Below are positions 1 to 24,661 of a stretch of DNA of 64,000 nt, piece by piece. Both the position numbers and the translations under genes were made by a program. The stretch is from Brienomyrus brachyistius (taxonomy: Eukaryota > Chordata > Actinopteri > Osteoglossiformes > Mormyridae), in contig NC_064554.1 of the NCBI RefSeq assembly GCF_023856365.1, positions 9,167,001-9,231,000 of the forward strand, given 5' to 3'. The notes beneath the pieces are model-generated. The model had not been told where the DNA came from and made no database searches. It saw only the letters and a program-made list of their open reading frames with translations. The stretch's first letter is position 1, and every line of letters starts with the position of its first letter.

Positions 1-2314
1 CATCCGTGCATCAAACCCTGGTGAGGGAGAGGGAGCGTCTCCAGCAGGCCTGGGCAGGGCCGCACCTCCGAGAGGCTACATCCCACCAACTGGCCAGCCT
101 GTGTACCACCCTTTCTGAGGTGAAGGGGTTTTTGGGGCCTGACGCTTTTAAAAATGTATAGCTATCATGGATGCTTTTGTTTCCATATTTTTGATTGTAC
201 TCGCATGTACTGAAGTAGATCAGGGCACATGGAGATTCTTTTCCAATATTAGATGTACATGGAAAAGCAATGGAAAAATACCTACAGAGGTACAGTCTGT
301 GAAAATCAAGGAATTGTAAACAATGCTTGAATTCCCATTATGCTCCCTCCATCCTTCCAAAGTGCTGCTTCATTATTTCGCAATACCAACACGGAACCAG
401 CTGGACCAGACAAACTGGACCATAACTCAGCTGTGTTAGTGAAAGGTCACATTCCTAGCCATTGCAGACTTATTTCTGAATGTTTAAAAAAAAAAAAAAA
501 AAAACGCTTTTATTTTTTTTTTTAAAACTGAGTTTATCCTTTTGTTGTTTTGTCTATATCTGTGTCCCTTTATAGCTGGAAGTACAGTCCCGTCTGACCA
601 AAGTCCATTCCTTGTCCTTGTCTTCTGATTCTACCGAGGAGTCCTTCTGTACTGTACGACAGGAACAGGTATTACCAGTTTACAGTCCATATCATTACAT
701 TGTAACATCAATCCATGTTGCTCCACTCTGGTAACTCTCTGGGGTCGACGGCATCGTCGGCGATGCTGAGTATCTCGTATTTCAGTTCATAACTCATTGA
801 AATTGTATTGTAGAAACATGAAAAAAATGCTGACTAAATCTGTCGTCTTTTCGAAACGTTCATTGTTGGAAATATTAACGTTCTTAAAATTAGGGTAAAT
901 CGGCAAAAAATTAAACCATGTCACCTTACTTTGTTTTACCTGCATCGGTGGCGTGTAGTGCCGCCCTCACCTGAAGATCGCTATTCGCATTATAAATAGC
1001 TGCATTACCGCATATTCAAATCGCATTCATATGGTAATTTGAACAACGCAGCAGTGAAACACCATGCAGATACATCCCAATCAGCGCCATAAAGGGAGGG
1101 GGGGGGGGGGGGGGGATGTGGCCATATGTGAATGGCTTATGCAAACACATGAGAGCTCCTACATGTTCAATGAAAGGAGACCAAAAGTACTGACGAGTTA
1201 TACACGTTGGCTTTTAATTTATCTAACTGAATGTTGAAACTACACCATTTAGTCATCTTCATGTAGCCAAGATTTTTGGGATCAAAACAAACTTCCACCA
1301 TTGCATACTATGTACTCTTTTATAATGTTTCTGCAAGTATTCCAAACTGCATTTTGTAATGTATATACTTTTTGTCAAATTACAAACTTCGCACAAATCT
1401 GACATATTTACAAAGTGCACTAAGATTAAGACGAGTTTAATGCCAAAACAATTTATTTCTTCTATTTGCCACGATTTAAGTTTGATATTGAATGAAATGT
1501 GTGACCATGCCCCTGTCAGTGACAGTGTGTTCCATCCCCCTGGACACCAGAGGGTTCACTAACTTCCTTTAGTCTCTGTGAAGTATGTTTGTCACTCTTC
1601 TCATGCTTCACCCTGCATGTTTTCCCCCTCTTACAGCCAGCATCTTTAGGATGTCAGTATCACAGGCCACCATCTGTGGCTGATTCGATGGCGGAGTACT
1701 TTGATGCCAGCGACGTCCTCAAATGTGAAAGCTCCTCAGAAAATGAAGCCTCTGACGAGTCAGGACTAAGTGATGTCACCACCAGTAACTCGGAGCCTGA
1801 GGAGAGTCATGGTTGGTACAGTACTCGTGTTTAACTCTCACTTACTGTCCCCCCCTGCCCCCCACCATTCTTTGTGTGTTTTTAGATGTTACCCTCAACT
1901 TCTGGTTTTCCCCAACAGTGGTTTCCACCCAGACCTACCGTGCCAGTGTTTCAAGTGCCCTCGACGTGTCTGTTGTGCCCAAAGACACCGGCCGCCGCAC
2001 CAGCCTTCCTGCCCCCTGCCCAGACAACAGCCACATTGGGCTGATGACCATCTTGTACAATAACATTGGGAAGGACTTGTCTCGAGTGTCCATGCCAGCT
2101 GCTCTCAATGAGCCCTTGTGTCTGATGCAGAGGCTATGTGAGGAGCTGGAGTATTCGGAGCTGCTTGACACTGCCAACCACACAGAGGACCCCTATCAGA
2201 GGATGGTAATGAGATTATATTATAAATCCAGTTACAATGTGCAACACATCTGATACAAAGTTTATGCAGTGACAGTACCTAAATTACAACACTTCTTGTT
2301 GTACAATTCACATA

Positions 2315-2354
<40 letters not shown>

Positions 2355-2623
2355 TTCATTTTTTTACTTAATGTATTGCTGAAATTTATTTCATTTTTCA
2401 ATTTAATTTCTACCATGAAAAGAATAATAATTACATGGCTTATCCAACTTCTGATTTTAAAATTTCAGGCTTTTAGCATAACAGTAAAGGTCGGTTAGTG
2501 TGGAGTTTTGTTTAATGTTAGTAATTGTATTTAAAGGCATAAGGCAGGGGTATATGCTGGATGGGATGGAAATCTGTACAAAGCCAAATGTCTGGATTTA
2601 TGTATTTTATTTTATTTGGGCAA

Positions 2624-2660
<37 letters not shown>

Positions 2661-5600
2661 CTCGTACTACTTCCAGTTCTCTCAAGCCAGTTCATCCCCT
2701 GATTTCTGTAAATGAGACCCATTGGGGCAAAAAATGTGACTGATACTGGAATAGCACAGTGCCCTAGCAGCTCCAATACTGTGGGCATAATTGCCATAAC
2801 TTGGATTAAATGTTTTTCATGCAAGCTGCCATGTCTTGGCTTTCCACACTTAGGGATATCCCATTTTAAGACTACAGATCCTAAATATGAACGTTGCGTG
2901 TGACTAAATATTTATGCAGCACCTTTTGATATCTGCTACTCGGTGAAATAATGTTCTGAGTGGTGAAATATTGAATGTTCTGTCTGCTTGCTTTTCAGGT
3001 CTATATTGCTGCATTTGCTATCTCTGGTTATGCCTGGGCACGCTATCGCAACCGCTACAAACCCTTCAATCCTGTGCTTGGGGAGACGTTTGAATGTGTG
3101 CGCGAAGACCGAGGTTTCCGCTACGTCAGTGAGCAGGTGAGCGCTTTTGAAATCAAAAGCATTTTTAATTTGAATTTCCTTGTACTGTTTGGAGTGTTAC
3201 ATACTTCCCACCTTGCGTTGGCTGTCTCTCTCTCACCCAAGGCGTGCAGATATGGGAAATGGAATCTTTGAAGGACCTTAAATGGACCTTAAAATCTTAA
3301 TAGGATAGAGCAGTCTCTGGGGGACCTCTGGCTCCTTTCTGGAGTGGTTCTCGTCTTATCTAATTAAAGGAGTTTTTCGGTTGGTGTTTGCTGATTTATC
3401 ATTTTTATTAATTTTTACATCAAATACTTCTCCTCCAACGTGGGATGCCACAGGCTCGGTTCTTCGGCCGGTTTGGTTTTCGTTATGCATTCATAGTCTG
3501 TCTCAGATTAACGCTTAGTGCGTTTCCTAACACTTATGCAGATATTCAGCTATTTATTTCATTTAAACCTAATCAAAGTATCCATTCTGGTTCACTGCTT
3601 GCCAGAGATGAAAATGTGCCTCTGCAATAATTGCCTGCAGTTGGATTCAGGAAGGATTGGGGGTCCTAATTGTTGCATATTGTCCTAACCTTCACTCCAA
3701 GATTAATCTTAAGATTGCTTTTGTCTCTCCAGCTCCCTAATCAAGATTGCGTTTTATATGTAGGTTATCATCGATCGGTCTCTAAGCCTAGATTCGTATG
3801 TAAGATCAGTTACCCGCTCGCGTTTCTTTTTACGAAACGTTTCTGAACTGAACTGTAGTTTTCAAAATCAGAATTGCAGATGCTTGTTCATGCTTTTCTC
3901 TCTTTGGATCTTGATTTACTGTAATGCTTTCTACATGTCTAACCAAAATTTCCCACTCTTGGTTACAGTTGGTTAAAAAAATACACCGGCTAGGCTATTA
4001 ACGCAATCTAGCTGCAGAGAACATATTGCTCGCATTTTGCGTTGGCTTCTGGCTGAGTATAGAATCAGTTCTCGAGTTTGGTGTTCAACCTATAGAGCCC
4101 CGCATGGCCACGTGCCAGAATACATTGCTGGCCTCTTGCATAGCTTGTGCACTTGGGTCTGGACTGCATGATCTGTCTTTCCATGTACCTGGCGAGACAC
4201 GAGAGGATTATGCTTTTCAGTATGTTGCACCAAGGCTTTGGCATGGTCTCCCGCCAGCATTGCATTCAGCTGAGGTAGTTGATTCATTAAAAAAAGCAAG
4301 AAAAGGCTTTTCAAAAGACATCTGAATAGAGTTGTAATCTTTTTTTTCCTGTATTTGGTTATTATGGCTTGTAGTGTTACCTTTTTCCCTGATTTGTTTC
4401 ATCGTGATGGTACTTTAAGCATTTTAGGTTGTACAGTACTTTGTGACCTCCTTGTGTGATAAGTAACATTTATTTATAAAGCAACTATTTAAAAGGCCTG
4501 GTGTCTGAATTACTATTCCTAGGTTTGTCATCACCCTCCCATCTCTGCCTGCCATGCGGATTCTGAGAACTTCTCATTTTGGCAAGGTAGGGTTCCAAAG
4601 CAGTCTGATTGTACTTCCTGAAATTATAGACCCCGATTTTCAACTGAATCACAAGTAACCAAAAGTCTGTTAACAGATCAGCGATGGAAAAATAAGTTTT
4701 GGGGCAAATCCCTGGAGATTATTCCTACAGGAATGGTAAATGTCGTGCTTCCAAGGTGAGTGTTGATCCCTCTGTAGATGATCTGTGTTGGAATGAGGGC
4801 AGTGATTTTAATGACGACATCTTGTCACAGCATGTGATGGATCTCAGCAGAAGCTTGATAAGCTTTACAGTCTTTTGGCTATAAATTTAAACGGTGTGTC
4901 TTTTACAGATTTGGTGATCATTATGAGTGGAACAAAGTGGTCACCTGCATCCACAATGTACTCAGCCAGCAGCGTTGGCTAGAACATTATGGTGAAGTTG
5001 TGATTCGCAACACCAACAGCAATGTCTGCACTTGCAAGATCACGTTTGTGAAGGTCAGTTCTTTTATGCAGCTTCAAGGCATCCAGGTCTGAAGTTAGTT
5101 GCTGAAGAGGCTGTGGATTTAAACTCTCTCTCAACATTTAAAATGATTTCCAGTCAATTTCTTTTAATGTTTTGCTGATCTTTCAGCATGCCATCCTGCA
5201 TACAAAGACTACCATTGGTCCCAATGATGTAATATTTAGATATATTTAGAGGGGAACTTCTTCAAAAAATATTTCCTTCTGTTTGCATAATATATTTGCT
5301 AAATATTCAGATGGTCTATTGTGCAAATATCTCTCAATCCGAAGTTTCGACAATAGCATAAAATGTGAAGGAGGCATTCATTGTTGCACAGGCAATCATA
5401 TTGTCTTACGCAAAACTCTTCCTGAACCACAGTCTCGCTACTGGAGCACAGACGGCAACATTAATGAAGTACAAGGACAGGTATTGAATGAGGCTGGTGA
5501 AGTGGTCCACCGTTTCGGCGGCCTCTGGCACGAGGGGATTTTTTGTGACACCTTTCCTGTGCCAAAGTGTATTTGGAAACCTAGTAAGTACATTCCACTA

Positions 5601-7734
5601 ATTACAGGTTAAACTCTACTTAAAGGAATGTATCCTTGTAATCAGACAAGACGTCTCCCAGTCTCTCCTTTCACAGGTTGCAGCTTGAGAGATTTAAGAT
5701 GCCTAAACCTTTTGTATATCCTGTTGCATTTTGATCAGCACGGCTACATGATGAATAACGAAAATGCTTTCCAGGGCATCTTGTCAATCACTAAAATGCC
5801 TGAAAAGACTGAAACATTCTCTAAGCTGCATGGTGCCCTGCGACATGTTTTCATGGCTCTGTTAAAGATGCCTGAGAAAGTGGACTTTGTTTTAAATGTA
5901 CTTTTTTAAGGATTTTAAATAATTAGGAACTCATGGCTTTATCAACCATACCCACTTATCCAGTACATGGTCAGTGAGTGATGAAGTCGGTACCCATCAC
6001 GGCTTAATTTTCAGACTGAATGTTCAGCGTTTAGGTTTTTATACAAGGTGTCATTGATTCGTCATAAATTCTTTTGTGCCAAGGAGTGTTCAGTTGCTAA
6101 ACAAGTGGAATTCAGACAGGCACCTGCCATTCTAAATTATGCTTTATATACTTTTATATTGCACGTTATTTGTCATGTATTCGGTGTGTTTGTATGTCTG
6201 TCTATGGCTCCTAATTGCAAGACAAATTCCTCTTTGGGACAAAAAATTTATTCTAAATTTTTCAGGATAAGTTTTTTTTCTTCTGATCTCCTTGCCTGCA
6301 AATGACTTTCAGACCCTCAGCCAGAGGACCACTTTAAGTACTACGGCTTCTCGTGCTTTGCCATGGAAATGAATGAGCTGACTCCTGAAATGCTCCCTTT
6401 GCTTCCTCCAACTGACAGCCGCTTCCGCCCTGATCAGAGGTAGGCGCTGTCATATATTGTAGTTCCTTGGAGGCATCCAGCCTGTTAAATCTGACTACCT
6501 TCATTTCTAAAAAAAACAAGTCGGAATTTTATTTTTTGTGGAATATAGAATTTTGGGTCTAGGACACTTGATCCACGAGCTGTAAACCAGCACTACAGTT
6601 TTTCATATAACAAATGGTTTTGGGAGTAGGGGTCAATTATCAACCTATTCCATGTAACGTGTAGCTTCGCCACATTTGGTAGGATTTCAAATGCATACAA
6701 ATCCTTTTTTTTTTTTTTTTTTTTTTTTTTCTCCTCCAAAGGCTTCTGGAGGAGGGGATGGTAAATGAGGCAGATAAACGCAAGGATGAAGTGGAGGAGA
6801 AGCAGAGGGAACGAAGGAAACTTCTGGCCAAAAAAGGCCAAGTGCATGTACCTCGATTTTTCAGGTTTGCTGCTCTCCTCTTGTTTAAGTCAACAGTTAA
6901 TGATGTCATGTTAAACTGATGGGCTGAGCCTTGTAAGAAACCCTGATTTCTTTGGCTCTGTTTGCATAACAAATTACAAGAGGTGCTTTCCTACTATAGG
7001 AAGCTTTTTTTTTTTTTTTTCCCTCCGGGAACCAGCAATTACTGTCGCTTTCCCACTGCAGGAACTCTGTCTGATTTTATAGCTTCTACGCAGTATTTCA
7101 AGCCCTGCTCAGGACTAGGTACTTTTTGGTGTGACCACAAACTACTGGGGTGATCCTTTTAGTGAAACTTGCTGGTTGATTTACCCACAAGCATTGATGC
7201 TTGGAAGTTACTTAGAAGTGTGGGGGAAAAGAGATCAAAGTAGTGGAGCAAAAAATACTCCCCCCGACTAATGCAGAACAGAACATCCTCCATTGTTTTG
7301 AGGTCACTAGTTTTCGTATGCAATTGTGAAGATTCAACCTATGAGCTTTTGCCTCTCCCATGCTTATTTAGCATAAAGGTCAGAGTCCCTGTTGTGTGGT
7401 GAGAAACCAACACCAAAATGTGGCGATTAACTCTGAATCGGGAACTAGGTTCCTGAACTTTGGTGGTACCTAATGCAAGAAAAAAAAACTTGCGCTATTG
7501 AAAACTGCCCATCTGAATTTTGCTACATACATGTCTTGATGTCTTAAATAACCACAGGAATAATAGTAATTTTGGTGTGTGTGTTTTGTCCCCCCCCCCC
7601 CCCCCCCCCCCCTTCCACTCTGTAGGAAAACGTTGGATTCTTCTGGCAGGGAGGTATGGATCACTAATGATACCTACTGGAAGATCCGTGAAGATCCTGG
7701 ATTTACCTACACGGACAATCTGGCACTGTGGTGA
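1..7734 (+). CDS. osbpl7: Oxysterol-binding protein-related protein 7-like (C-terminal 535 aa, 5' part off-window)
   Basis: Lipid-transfer protein of the OSBPL3/6/7 class. The family's C-terminal ORD domain binds sterol or PI4P at ER membrane contacts; the PH domain lies left of the window. Exons read from splice sites: 1-119, 576-668, 1637-1811, 1919-2205, 2999-3136, 4523-4586, 4677-4755, 4909-5053, 5433-5583, 6313-6439, 6742-6864, 7626-7734 (stop TGA 7732-7734). They join in one frame to 535 residues plus stop. Seen in order: a Ser/Glu-rich linker ([18 protein letters not shown]), [25 protein letters not shown], the fingerprint EQVCHHPP (usually EQVSHHPP), [42 protein letters not shown] and a C-terminal ...NLALW. 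The paralogue call (7 rather than 3 or 6) rests on the adjacent cbx1, as on human 17q21, and is an inference. The exon 3 donor could shift by a few bases. Confidence 0.85.
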
Positions 7735-9300
7735 ACCCGTCAACAGTGCGCACGCTGGGGACTAAACCTAGACACTTGTATAATTCAAATGTTGAATGAG
7801 GCATATTCATCTCTACAGGGTGGAGTGGGGAGGAGGATTCTCTAGTGTTTGCAGCATGTATGAACTACTCTGTTTATAGAGCAGGGATTATGCTTCTCTG
7901 CACCGTCAATCTTATTCATGGACGTACCTGATGGTCTCCACCTTGCAAGCCATGATGGTGTACACCCAGTGAATTTTAGGTTTTTAAATGGTGACTGATT
8001 TGTCATGTGAAGAATAAGAAATCCGTTATCTGTTCTACCATAATGCACTTTGAAATGGGGTCGCTCACTTATGTGGTGAAGTTTATAAAATGGATGTTTA
8101 TGGGTTTGAATGTTTACTCTCCTTCATTGTAGAGTCTTATCTGTACCTTGGGTATTTGTAGTGTCACTGCATTTATCCTTTGCCCAATTCTGACAAGCTC
8201 ATGCTTAGACCTAGTAAAAGTGTGAGTCATATTTTAAACTGCCATCTCTGCAGATTCATTCTGTTGATACGATGATGTAATTATGGATGTTTCAACAGCT
8301 TGACAGAACCAAAATGTGATGCTGTAAGTGATGGGGAACATCTCACCATGTTAGTGTAAGACTTCCTGTAAGTAAATAAAACTGATTCTAAATATCCTGC
8401 AAGCTCCTTTTAGAGGCATGAGGTATGACGATGATTGCCTTGTGGTGATTTATCTTTTTTTTTTTTTTTTTTTTTTTAAAATATTAAATCCATGTTTACA
8501 TAGTCGTCTTTTTTTCATTTGACACTTTTTTTTTATTTTTATTTTTTTTTTTTCAGATAACGTCCACCACCCATGCATTTAAAAATCATGCATGTGCACC
8601 TCAGTGCTGTACTTACCTATGAAACAGCTACTTTACTGCTTATTTCCACTCCTTTCCTATCATTTGTTTTGTATACTAGTATTAATGCTTATATTTAGGT
8701 TGACTGGTGCTTCAACCAAATATTTTGTGCTCACTGGTCATACTTTTTTTCGTCATTTTATTACTTCTATTGCTATTTATTTTTATAGTATGTCAGTAGT
8801 ATTACTCTTATTGTCATTACTATTGCCTTTATTATTTTCTGTTTTGATTAGTCGCATCACCTCTGATCACCCACAACCATCACATTTAAATGGAGTCCTG
8901 TCTACTTCTTTTTCTCTTATCTTTTCTCCCAGCATTGACTTCATCAGCCTCCTAGTCCCAAAACAAACCAAGAGAAAGAAACCAAACAAACTCCACCCTA
9001 GAATACGGGGATAGCAGGTGGTGTGGGGTGTGGTCTGTCTAGGGTGGGGTCACCCACATATGCTCATGCACAACACACACTCACCATCAAGGCTGAAATA
9101 TAGTGTGCAACCTCAACATTTTACACATTCACTGTATATTTTCATGTATTTTCAACAGTTCTTTCAAATCTGTTTTTTTCCCCAAGTTGAGCTGATTTTC
9201 ATTATCTTCCACCCCCTTTTTCGGTTTCCTTCCCAATGATTTGATGTTACGAGGAACTTTGTTGTATGTTTGTGACCCTTAAATAAAGCTAGATATCGAA
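7735..9300 (+). other. osbpl7 3' UTR and tail-to-tail gap
   Basis: No coding sequence is seen. AATAAA signals on the plus strand at 8375-8380 and 9282-9287 are candidate ends for osbpl7 transcripts. The second would place the end only about 130 bases from the opposing cbx1 end. T-rich runs lie near 8455-8477 and 8528-8552. Confidence 0.5.
8375..8380 (+). terminator. Polyadenylation signal AATAAA (osbpl7)
   Basis: AATAAA about 640 bases after the osbpl7 stop codon; a second AATAAA at 9282-9287 could serve a longer 3' UTR. Position and motif are the only evidence. Confidence 0.45.
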
Positions 9301-9429
9301 AAAAAGTAGAGAAAATGAGGGGAAGATGGTTCTGAAATAGAAAAACCACTAAGAAGAGTGTTTATAGGTCTACTGTTTAATGCGGCATACAAACCAAATC
9401 TTGATATGTTTTTTTTTTGCCGTTTAAAG

Positions 9430-10774
9430 AAAAAAATTTATTCACTAAAAAGAATTATAGGTGCTTCTCTCATATAGCCTGGTGAACAAGTGTGTCCAAC
9501 CAAAATTATCGCGCTTATTGTAGGATTGCTTTTCTGATAATTCAGTGTACAGGTCACATAAAACCATATTAGACAAAAGATCACACTTTGGATATCCCAA
9601 ATGAAATGTTTAATATTCAATGACAAGAAAAAAAATCATTTAACTCCAGCAACAACACTGTCAAGAAAAATTTACCATACATTGTACACACTACAGGAAC
9701 AAAACCAGATACCAAATCGGAACCATGGGGAAAAAACAATTAGTGCAAAACTCTTGCAGGTTAGTTGAACAGAAACAAATGTTCTAATGACTTCCATTTG
9801 GCAGGAGTCCCAGATGTATGACATTAAACCCAAGTCAGGTATACCAAGCTGCTCATGATCACAAATTCAGAAAAGGTGTTTCTTTTCCAAAACTCATACA
9901 GACCTCGGTTTTACTAGGCAAGTGAAGCAGTCACAGAGGGGGACAAGTAACACTGGCTTAGAGGAACTTCAATTTCCTGTGATCGGCGGGGAGCTACCGA
10001 TATCTGTGTGATGCCTATCACTTATGCATGCATCACAAAAGATTTCCCACTTATGAAAATGTATACTTTTAGTACACCTTCCTGTGCTCTGTGCATGAAT
10101 TCCATTGTGAAAGACCTGTGTTGTTTCTGTAAGAAAAAACCTACTTCTACATTTTCAAAGAATAAGTGGTATGAGGTATTGATGTGAATGAATGATCATA
10201 TTATTAGGAAAATGTATGGAGATAAAATGGTTGAGTCCTCAGTTCTGTCCATTCCCAGACCTTTTCAGATAAGACATAAATTCTATTTATAGTGTCACAA
10301 ATTCACAGTATTCCTTATTTGTGCTGCTAAATTGCCCTTTAATAGTAACCAAAACTAAAACCCACAGATCCTTGTAAAAATGGAACACAACATAAACCAA
10401 TGACCTAAAATCAGTCTCAACCCCATCTATAATAAAACCCATACTCAGAATAAGACAACCCGAACGACTTGTCTGATGATTTTAGATAAAAATACACATT
10501 ATGCAACATGACTAGAGGAGGACCATTGGCGGAAATACAAAATCTAGTCAAAGGCAGGAGTGGAGAGATCTTTTTATTGATTTTTAATTTGGTCCTAGCA
10601 CTAATGACACACATGACAGAATGAAGAAGGAATGCTGCATTCCATACACAAAAAACACAACTCTTCTGGTACTGTGTCTGGAAGGCCACTGCAACAGCTT
10701 TCAATTTGTATAAAACAATATATAGTAAGTAGAAGCAAATCTACGAGAAAATCCCCCGATAAAATCCCCGATCT
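9430..10774 (-). other. cbx1 3' UTR
   Basis: Non-coding stretch after the cbx1 stop (TAA, 10777-10775 on the minus strand). A minus-strand AATAAA (tttatt at 9437-9442) is the likely cleavage signal, giving a 3' UTR of about 1.35 kb. The ORFs inside it look like nothing I recognise. Confidence 0.6.
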
Positions 10775-22134
<11,360 letters not shown>

Positions 22135-22181
22135 TTAAAAATACAATTTTCTATCAAGATCAATTTCAGAATTAAAGAAAT

Positions 22182-22462
22182 ATCCATCCATTATCGTAAC
22201 CGCTTATTCTCCACTGGGGTCGCGGGGGGCCTATCCTGTGAACAACGGCTGCAGGCAGGAACCAACCCTGGGTGGGTGCCAACACACTGCAGGGTGTACA
22301 CACTCAGGGGGCCAATTTAGACACGCTAATCAGCCTATCCGGCACGCTTTCGGAGTTTGGGAGCAAACCGGAGCCCCTTGCAAAAACCAACGCAAACAAG
22401 GATGGAACCCAGGAAATTCTTGCTCTGATGAGCAGTGCTAACCACTGCGCCACCATGCTACC
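22182..22462 (-). mobile_element. tRNA-derived SINE, diverged copy
   Basis: Diverged member of the SINE family also seen at 32.7, 33.8, 38.9, 57.2 and 61.1 kb. The tail motif atccatccat is at the left, and the tRNA-like head (gcagtgctaaccactgcgcc, reverse-complement box A region) is at the right. Confidence 0.7.
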
Positions 22463-23461
22463 CTTAAAGAAATGTGTGTGACCTTTTTTAAAATGAATTG
22501 TGTAGTTCTTTGTGCCCATATAATCAACATCAAATTGCACATTACTTCAAGCACCAATAAAATGTTCAGTACTCTCTTGGTTTTAGACTAAATTTTGGAC
22601 CTAGTCAGTATCAGGCTGGATAAAAATCAATTTAAGGATTTGTGTACAACTGCAAAAGTAATCTTGTTTTAACCAGTGGATAGATCTTTTTGGTCAACAG
22701 ATGTAGTAGAGGTAGTACCTCCTTCTACTTCTGATATTAAATTATGAAAAGTAACTGAAATAACTGACTCAAATTACTAAAATTTTATTGTCATTCAAAA
22801 ACATTTTCTCTCTTTGGAAAAATACACTATAGTTTTACTATAAAAATGTGTTACCTTCTTATCTTCTCAATTCTTTTTTTAGCCACAGGCTGCTACTGAT
22901 CTTTATATATTTAATCTGTGCAATGTAAATGCACTGGTTGTGGTATTTCTCAGCAAATATCCTAGACCACACTATGGGAAGACTGAACTGATCAGTAAAA
23001 TCTGATGCAGAACAAATCACTGCGGGCAGCCAGCCATGTCATTTCACTTGTTCGATGCAGACAGTAGTTGTTATAATGTAAACGGAACAGACAAAAGGCT
23101 GAAGGTGAAAGTGATGTGGAAAATAAGTGGAAAAAAAGCCAGCTTTGTTCCTTTGCTGCATTTGCAGCTGGACTGGACTTTCTTCCTAATTTGCAGGTGT
23201 TATTAAATGTTGCCACCACTGGAGATAATTGGTCTGTATCATTCATAACAATTTGTAATAAAATGCTAATTATTCATGCTTCCATAAGTCTTTCATTTCA
23301 ATTTCAGGCTGAAGCCCCAAATGTAGGTACGTTAACCATAGATTCCCACTGGCTAAAGCAGACTCACAGAACCATCTATCTCAATAAAAGCATTTATGCA
23401 GCAATCAAACTTTCACCTGCCAAAAACTTGAAAATAGCAAATCCCATTTTCTGGCTCAGCT

Positions 23462-23945
23462 GAGCTTTGGTTACCTTACCTTAAAGAGGACATTGCTGCC
23501 TTGGAAAGGATGCAACAGAGGGCTACAAGAATTATTCCTGGTCTTATGGAATGTCTTATGAGGAGAAGTTAGCTGAGCTGAATCTGTTTAGTTTCGAACA
23601 AAGGAGACTAAGGGGAGACATGATCCAGGTATATAAGATTCTAACAGGTCTGGATGCTGTTCAGCCAAATGGCTACTTCAATATTAGTTTAAATACTAGA
23701 ACTTGTGGCCATAGGTGGAATTTAGCAGGAGAACATTTTAAACTGAATTCGAGAAAATACTTCTTTACACAGCATGTAGTTAGAGTATGGAATAGTCTTC
23801 CTGTTCATGTAGTGCAAGCTAAAACCCTGGGTTCCTTTAAATCAGAGCTAGATAATGTTTTAACAACTGAGCTATTAGTTAAGTTCTCCCCAAACGAGCT
23901 TTATGGGCCGAATGGCCTCCTCTCATTGTAAATTTCTTATGTTCT
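23462..23945 (+). mobile_element. LINE 3' end (CR1/L2-like reverse transcriptase C-terminus)
   Basis: A 126-aa open frame (23551-23931) carries [37 protein letters not shown] and a C-terminal FKSELDNVL. This is the usual C-terminal tail of CR1/L2-type LINE ORF2 proteins. It is 5'-truncated, with no RT core. A close relative lies at 49440-49975 in zwint intron 6, so the family was active fairly recently. Confidence 0.8.
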
Positions 23946-24010
23946 CTATCCCTATACTTTAGAGATGTTGTGGCCAGTCCAGCATTACAACTAAGACACT
24001 ACTTAATATA

Positions 24011-24598
24011 CAGTGGTACCTCAGTACTCAAAGTCATTAGAACTCAAATTTCTGTGTCAAACGAACTAGTTCGAAAAAAGACAACCTAGAACTCGATCTG
24101 AATCTCAGAAGTCGAACCATGAACACCGACCTAAGATAACTTGTACGTGCGGGGAAATGAGTCGCGCGGCGCTTCTCTCAGCGGAAACAAAGGGTAACGC
24201 TTCAGCCTCAGCCTCGTATTCGCTGTGACAGCATCGTTTGTTGGTGACAGTGCTTTTTTTATTGAAAATATCAGGTAATACACTGCACTTTATATCATTT
24301 TCGTAGCCATTGCTCACAAAAAAGTTACGCAATAGTTGTACGAATGTTACAACCTAAAAGTTTGAGATTTACGAACTAATTAAGGAATACAGAGTAATAA
24401 TAAAAATAAACAACGGAGCGCACGGCATAGTCTAGTGTTGCCGCTGTGTCTGGGTTTATGAAAAAGGTGTCGTTTTTTTTTTTTTTTAACTTTACATATT
24501 GTTTGGATCTTATGGGGAAAATTCGATCAGAACTTCAACTTTTTAGGATTCGACCCCGAGTTCTGAACGGATTAAGTTCGAGTTCTGAGGTACCACTG
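24011..24598. mobile_element. MITE with TIR CAGTGGTACCTCAG and TA target duplication
   Basis: The left end cagtggtacctcagtactc and right end gagttctgaggtaccactg are inverted copies, both flanked by TA (24009-24010, 24599-24600). It is about 588 bases with no transposase frame. Confidence 0.8.
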
Positions 24599-24661
24599 TA
24601 TTGTTCATATATGTATATAACTTTGTTTGGGTAAACCAGAACTACTATTACAAAAAAAAAA

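Noticed and set aside
1813..2253. 146-codon open frame in osbpl7
   Set aside because: It reads through intron sequence on both sides of the real exon 1919-2205.
3970..4490. Possible extra osbpl7 exon in the intron before 4523
   Set aside because: The readable peptide ([19 protein letters not shown]) is the C-terminal tail of a LINE reverse transcriptase, not ORP sequence; it is a LINE fragment of about 500 bases.
8592..9014. 140-codon open frame after osbpl7
   Set aside because: Low-complexity hydrophobic translation of T-rich DNA, with no family motif or splice context.
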